The translations under genes and the position numbers were made by a program. Below the pieces are notes generated by a model that was not told where the DNA came from, made no database searches, and saw only the letters and a list, made by a program, of their open reading frames with translations. A stretch of 64,000 nucleotides of DNA. It comes from G963677085 sp963677085 (GTDB lineage Bacteria; Planctomycetota; Planctomycetia; Pirellulales; Thermoguttaceae). Below are positions 59,697-64,000 of this stretch, in pieces (position 1 is the stretch's first letter; each line of letters starts with the position of its first letter). The stretch spans positions 1,054,001 through 1,118,000 of the forward strand of contig CAXXFH010000004.1 of assembly GCA_963677085.2 (NCBI GenBank), in the 5' to 3' direction.

Positions 59697-61894
59697 GCGT
59701 GATATCCAAATCGCCAGGCGAGTAACGACTCGACGAACAACAGGCCCAGCACCACATAAAGCAAATCGACGGGCACGCTTCCCCGCGGCGCGACCGAACC
59801 GGTCGTCGGCGGTTCGAAGTTTTGCCACGTGGTTTGCACCAGCAGCGGAATATCGGGCCAAACCTTGTCGCGCAGTTCCGTTTCGCTAAGTTGCGTCAAG
59901 TTGCCCTCGGCCGTATCGACGTTGACCGCAAAACTGGCCGAACGGTCGACCGGCGACGCAAACCGCGCGGTGTAGATGCCGCTGAGCAAGGTATCGGAAT
60001 ACTCTACGTGGCAGTAGTCGCCGTCGCACTCAAGCGGCAGCGCGCGGACGGCGCCGTCGGGGCGTTCGACCGTCGCGTCCACTTCGGAGGCAGCGGCAGC
60101 CACCGACATGTTCAACGCCTGCCCGACCAACAGCGACCGCTGGCGTTGCTGGCTCGACAAGCAAAACGCGAGGAGTTCTTGGACCAAGGGCACGTAGCCC
60201 GGCCCGATGGGCATAGGCGTCCACGAGGTGTCGGCCGAGGTGCCCACCAGCACCACGCGACCGTGCCCGATGGGTTCTTCGACGATCAACGGATCACCCG
60301 GCCCGACGGCTGCCACCACCGCGGCCTTGGTGTCGTCGGGCACGCGGAGCTTGACGTACTGCGTAATCGGCGTAGTAAGCAGCCCCGCCCGTTCGTTTCC
60401 GCGAAAGGCCCGAAGCATCGGGTGGCGATACTCCAGCGGATCGATCAGGTACATCCCCGGCGCGGCGACGTCTTCTAGCACAGCAGGCAACAGGCGTTTT
60501 ACACCGCGGCGCCCTCCGCCCAACTCCCGATTGTAACGATCGGCCACCACCTGAGCACCCAGGAAAAATACCAGGTTGCCGCCGCTGCGAACGTAACCGT
60601 TGAGCACCCGGGTTTCGCCAGCCGTAAGTTGGGCCACGTCGGCGAGAAACACGACGTCGTAGCCGCTTAGCTCGCGTTCCTGCAGCGCACTTTCGGTGGT
60701 CACGTCGACGTCGACCAACGACGGTTGCCCGTCGTCGCGTTGCGGAGCCAGGGCCCGCACCAGGTAGTCGGTCGCTCCGTGAAACGGTTCGCCGGAGGGA
60801 CGTCCGTTGACGCACAGCACGCGAATCGCCTGCCGCACGGGCACGGCCGCCCAACGGTGGTTGTCGACCTCGAGTGCATCACCGGGTGAACGAACCTCGA
60901 CCACGTGATCGGCCGAAGTCTCGAAACGATAGGTAAACGACACGTTCACCTCGGCACCGGCCGGCAGTTCCACGCTAGTCTCCTTCACCCGACGCCCGTC
61001 GACGAACAACTCGACCAGTTGCTGACTCTTCGGCCGAGTGCTGAAGCTCTGCAACGTGGCTTCGAACTGCACACTCTCGGCCATCGTGGCCACCGGATCG
61101 AGCATTCGCAACCCGCTGACGGCGATGTTCTCCGCATCGGACTGCCCCAGGTCGATAACCACCAAAGCGGCCTTCTCGGCCACGCTCTTGATGCGGCGGC
61201 GAAACTGCGCCATCGCCGCCGCGTTGAGCTTGGGACTCCAACCCTCCCGCTGTAAATCGGTCAGGAAGTAAACCTCGTGGCGGTTGATTCCAGGGCTTTC
61301 GCGCCGAGCGTTTTCGAGCACCTTTTCGATTTCACTTACAGTAGTCGGCAGATCGATCGACGTGTCGAGTCGCTTCAGTGTGTCGATCTCGGCAAGCACT
61401 TCGCCGGGTTCCATGGCGGGCGTGCCGACCACAATTCGTGGCGGCGAGGCCATCAGGATCAGCGCGAAGGCGTCGCCCTGGTGCGACTCTTCGACAATCC
61501 GCCGGGCGAGCGCCTTCGCCTGTTCGAACCGGCTACGGTCGTTGGGCTGATAGGCCATCGAGTACGAGCCATCGATCACCAACACCCGATGGGTGCGTCC
61601 CACGGCAACCGAGGCCAGGCCAACCTGTTCGAGAAACGGCTCGGCCACGGCCAGCACCAACAGAACGATCAACAGCGTGCGTACGGCCAGCAGCAACCAC
61701 TGCTCGAACTGCATCCGTCGCGTCCGACGCCGCATGGCCGCCAACAAATACTCCATGGCCGCCCACGACACCTCGCGGTATTTCTGCCGACTCCAAAGAT
61801 GAATCAAAATTGGCGCAGCCGCCGCCGCCAACCAACCCAGCATGGGCAGGTTGATGAAGCCAAAGGCCAATAACAGCGGCAAAAACGATGACAT
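59693..61894 (-). CDS. BatA/VWA-domain membrane protein
   Basis: 733 residues. The N-terminal BatA (aerotolerance regulator) domain spans two helices (INLPMLGWLAAAAAPILIHL, LLAVRTLLIVLLVLAVAEPF) with REVSWAAMEYLLAAMRRRTR between them. A VWA domain follows with the MIDAS motif D108-G-S-Y-S112 (VLVIDGSYSMAYQP). The remaining part is beta-rich with an amidotransferase-like segment (IRVLCVNGRPSGEPFHGATD) and a C-terminal helix (LLYVVLGLLFVESLLAWRF). With MoxR and DUF58 it forms the MoxR-BatA type module thought to assist folding or metal insertion of envelope complexes. Confidence 0.88.
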   Translation of the reverse strand: MSSFLPLLLAFGFINLPMLGWLAAAAAPILIHLWSRQKYREVSWAAMEYLLAAMRRRTRRMQFEQWLLLAVRTLLIVLLVLAVAEPFLEQVGLASVAVGRTHRVLVIDGSYSMAYQPNDRSRFEQAKALARRIVEESHQGDAFALILMASPPRIVVGTPAMEPGEVLAEIDTLKRLDTSIDLPTTVSEIEKVLENARRESPGINRHEVYFLTDLQREGWSPKLNAAAMAQFRRRIKSVAEKAALVVIDLGQSDAENIAVSGLRMLDPVATMAESVQFEATLQSFSTRPKSQQLVELFVDGRRVKETSVELPAGAEVNVSFTYRFETSADHVVEVRSPGDALEVDNHRWAAVPVRQAIRVLCVNGRPSGEPFHGATDYLVRALAPQRDDGQPSLVDVDVTTESALQERELSGYDVVFLADVAQLTAGETRVLNGYVRSGGNLVFFLGAQVVADRYNRELGGGRRGVKRLLPAVLEDVAAPGMYLIDPLEYRHPMLRAFRGNERAGLLTTPITQYVKLRVPDDTKAAVVAAVGPGDPLIVEEPIGHGRVVLVGTSADTSWTPMPIGPGYVPLVQELLAFCLSSQQRQRSLLVGQALNMSVAAAASEVDATVERPDGAVRALPLECDGDYCHVEYSDTLLSGIYTARFASPVDRSASFAVNVDTAEGNLTQLSETELRDKVWPDIPLLVQTTWQNFEPPTTGSVAPRGSVPVDLLYVVLGLLFVESLLAWRFGYHA

Positions 61895-62807
61895 TTCTGA
61901 TTTGGGATTTGTGATTTCAGGGATATTCGACAGCCGCTCGCGGCTTCGCCGTCTCCAGCTTTCCGTTCACCCGCGCGACGCCAAGTAGCTCGACAGCGCC
62001 ACTTCCATCGACTGGTCGGTCCGCATCGGCACGTAATCGATCTGGTGCATCCGGCAACCTCGCTTCAGGCGATAGAGGTACTGGTTGAACTCCTCCAGAT
62101 AGGCTTTGCGCAGTGCGCGAGGTTCGACTAAAACTGTAGGCAACTGCTCCAGCCCCTTGAACATGGTCGTTCGCTGAAACGGGAAATCCAACTCGGCCGG
62201 ATCGAGTACGTGCATCAGGATCACGTCCTGGCGCCGATGCCGAAAGTGCTTCAGCCCGGTCAGCATCGTATCGACGTCGTCGAACAAGTCACTTAGAACG
62301 ATGACGATTCCTCGCTTTTTGAATCGCTCGGCCAGTTCGTGAAAGATCGGGCCGATCGACGTCTTTCGCTCTGCCGATGTTTCCTCCAACACCTGAATCA
62401 CCTGCCCCAAATGCGAAGGGCTGCTGCTGGGTCGAATCAACGCCCGAAGTTCGCTATCGAACGTGGCCAGCCCCACGCTATCCTGCTGATGAAGAATCAA
62501 GTAGGCCAACGACGCCGCGAGGCATTGAGCGTACTCAAACTTCGACATGGCCGCCTCGTCGCTCCGATACTGCATGCTCTCGCTGCTGTCCAGGAGCAAA
62601 TAGCAAACCAGATTGGTCTCTTCTTCGAACTGCTTGAGGTGGTATTTGTCGCTACGGCCGAAGACCTTCCAGTCGAGATAGCGCAAGTCGTCGCCGGGCA
62701 CGTACTCGCGGTGCTCAGCAAACTCGATGGAGAAGCCGTGAAACGGACTACGGTGCACGCCCGAGACGTAACCTTCGACGATCCGCCGGGCGCGGAGCCG
62801 AAGCCCC

Positions 62808-63869
<1,062 letters not shown>

Positions 63870-64000
63870 GGGAGGGGCTAGGGGCTAGGGACTGGGGGTT
63901 GGGAACTGGAAAAAGGGAAACGGGGAATTCCGGCGACAGCCGCCGTTCGCGGCTTCGCACCCTCGGCACTATTCGCACCGCGCCAACTAAGCTTCGGCAT
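63870..64000. other. Upstream region of the MoxR array, partly repetitive
   Basis: It contains a short G-rich tandem (GGGGCTAGGGGCTAGGGACT at about 63875-63895). No gene start or strong promoter could be placed with confidence before the window ends. Confidence 0.4.

Overview
The window looks like chromosomal DNA of a planctomycete, most likely Pirellulales-like. Family content points there: a DUF1559 pseudopilin with the H-x9-DG tail, a PEP-CTERM protein, an ECF sigma factor with a FecR partner, two formylglycine sulfatases, an HzsA-related c-type cytochrome protein, a PmoA-like DUF6807 protein, an HTH-REC fusion, and a MoxR/DUF58/BatA operon. Base composition is GC-rich. Many starts lack a clear Shine-Dalgarno, and many gaps hold mirror-arranged palindromic repeats. 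No tRNA, rRNA or CRISPR array was seen.

Layout. 1-2.0 kb: the right part of an IS630 element that has cut the 3' end off a beta-propeller lipoprotein gene. 2.6-7.1 kb: an AraC regulator divergent from a large GH106-like glycoside hydrolase. 7.5-12.3 kb: a leftward group of ECF sigma factor, FecR-type membrane protein, PEP-CTERM protein, DUF1559 pseudopilin and small lipoprotein. 12.9-14.8 kb: a small unknown protein, then a retron-type reverse transcriptase preceded by a consensus promoter and a folded RNA candidate. 14.9-23.3 kb: sulfatase, DUF6807 protein, GH27 alpha-galactosidase divergent from a XylR-like regulator, and the HzsA-related protein. 23.5-29.3 kb: iron-sulfur protein, PQQ-repeat lipoprotein, coiled-coil protein, and an unknown gene coupled to a SNF2 helicase. 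29.5-34.4 kb: a mobile-element island with a complete IS630 (matching the left copy over the compared transposase sequence, inverted orientation) and an ISAs1 element broken by an ISAzo13 element. 34.4-44.2 kb: mnmG, HTH-REC regulator, histidine kinase, second sulfatase, dihydrodipicolinate-synthase-family enzyme and a GT39-like membrane protein. 44.6-49.5 kb: a squalene-cyclase-like protein followed by HpnH and HpnG, a hopanoid side-chain group. 49.8-63.9 kb: a leftward operon-like array of MoxR ATPase, DUF58, BatA/VWA, VWA membrane protein, giant coiled-coil protein, proline/glutamine-rich exported protein, terpenoid-cyclase-fold repeat protein and NPCBM protein.

The strongest candidate for an undescribed system is the retron-like locus at 13.4-14.8 kb. 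The RT carries NAxxH, YADD and a VTG-like VNG motif. A TTGACA-N17-GATCAT promoter predicts a start within about 3 bases of a 9-bp a1/a2-like stem. That stem encloses three perfect hairpins, the second with a UUU loop resembling a classical msr hairpin. No recognisable effector lies next to it. Other points of interest are an operator-like motif shared by the two regulator/glycosidase divergent promoters, a cyclase lacking the canonical DxDD acid in a hopanoid cluster, base-level reconstruction of nested insertion sequences, -1 frameshift sites in two transposases, and intergenic repeats that have been captured as start or stop regions of proteins.
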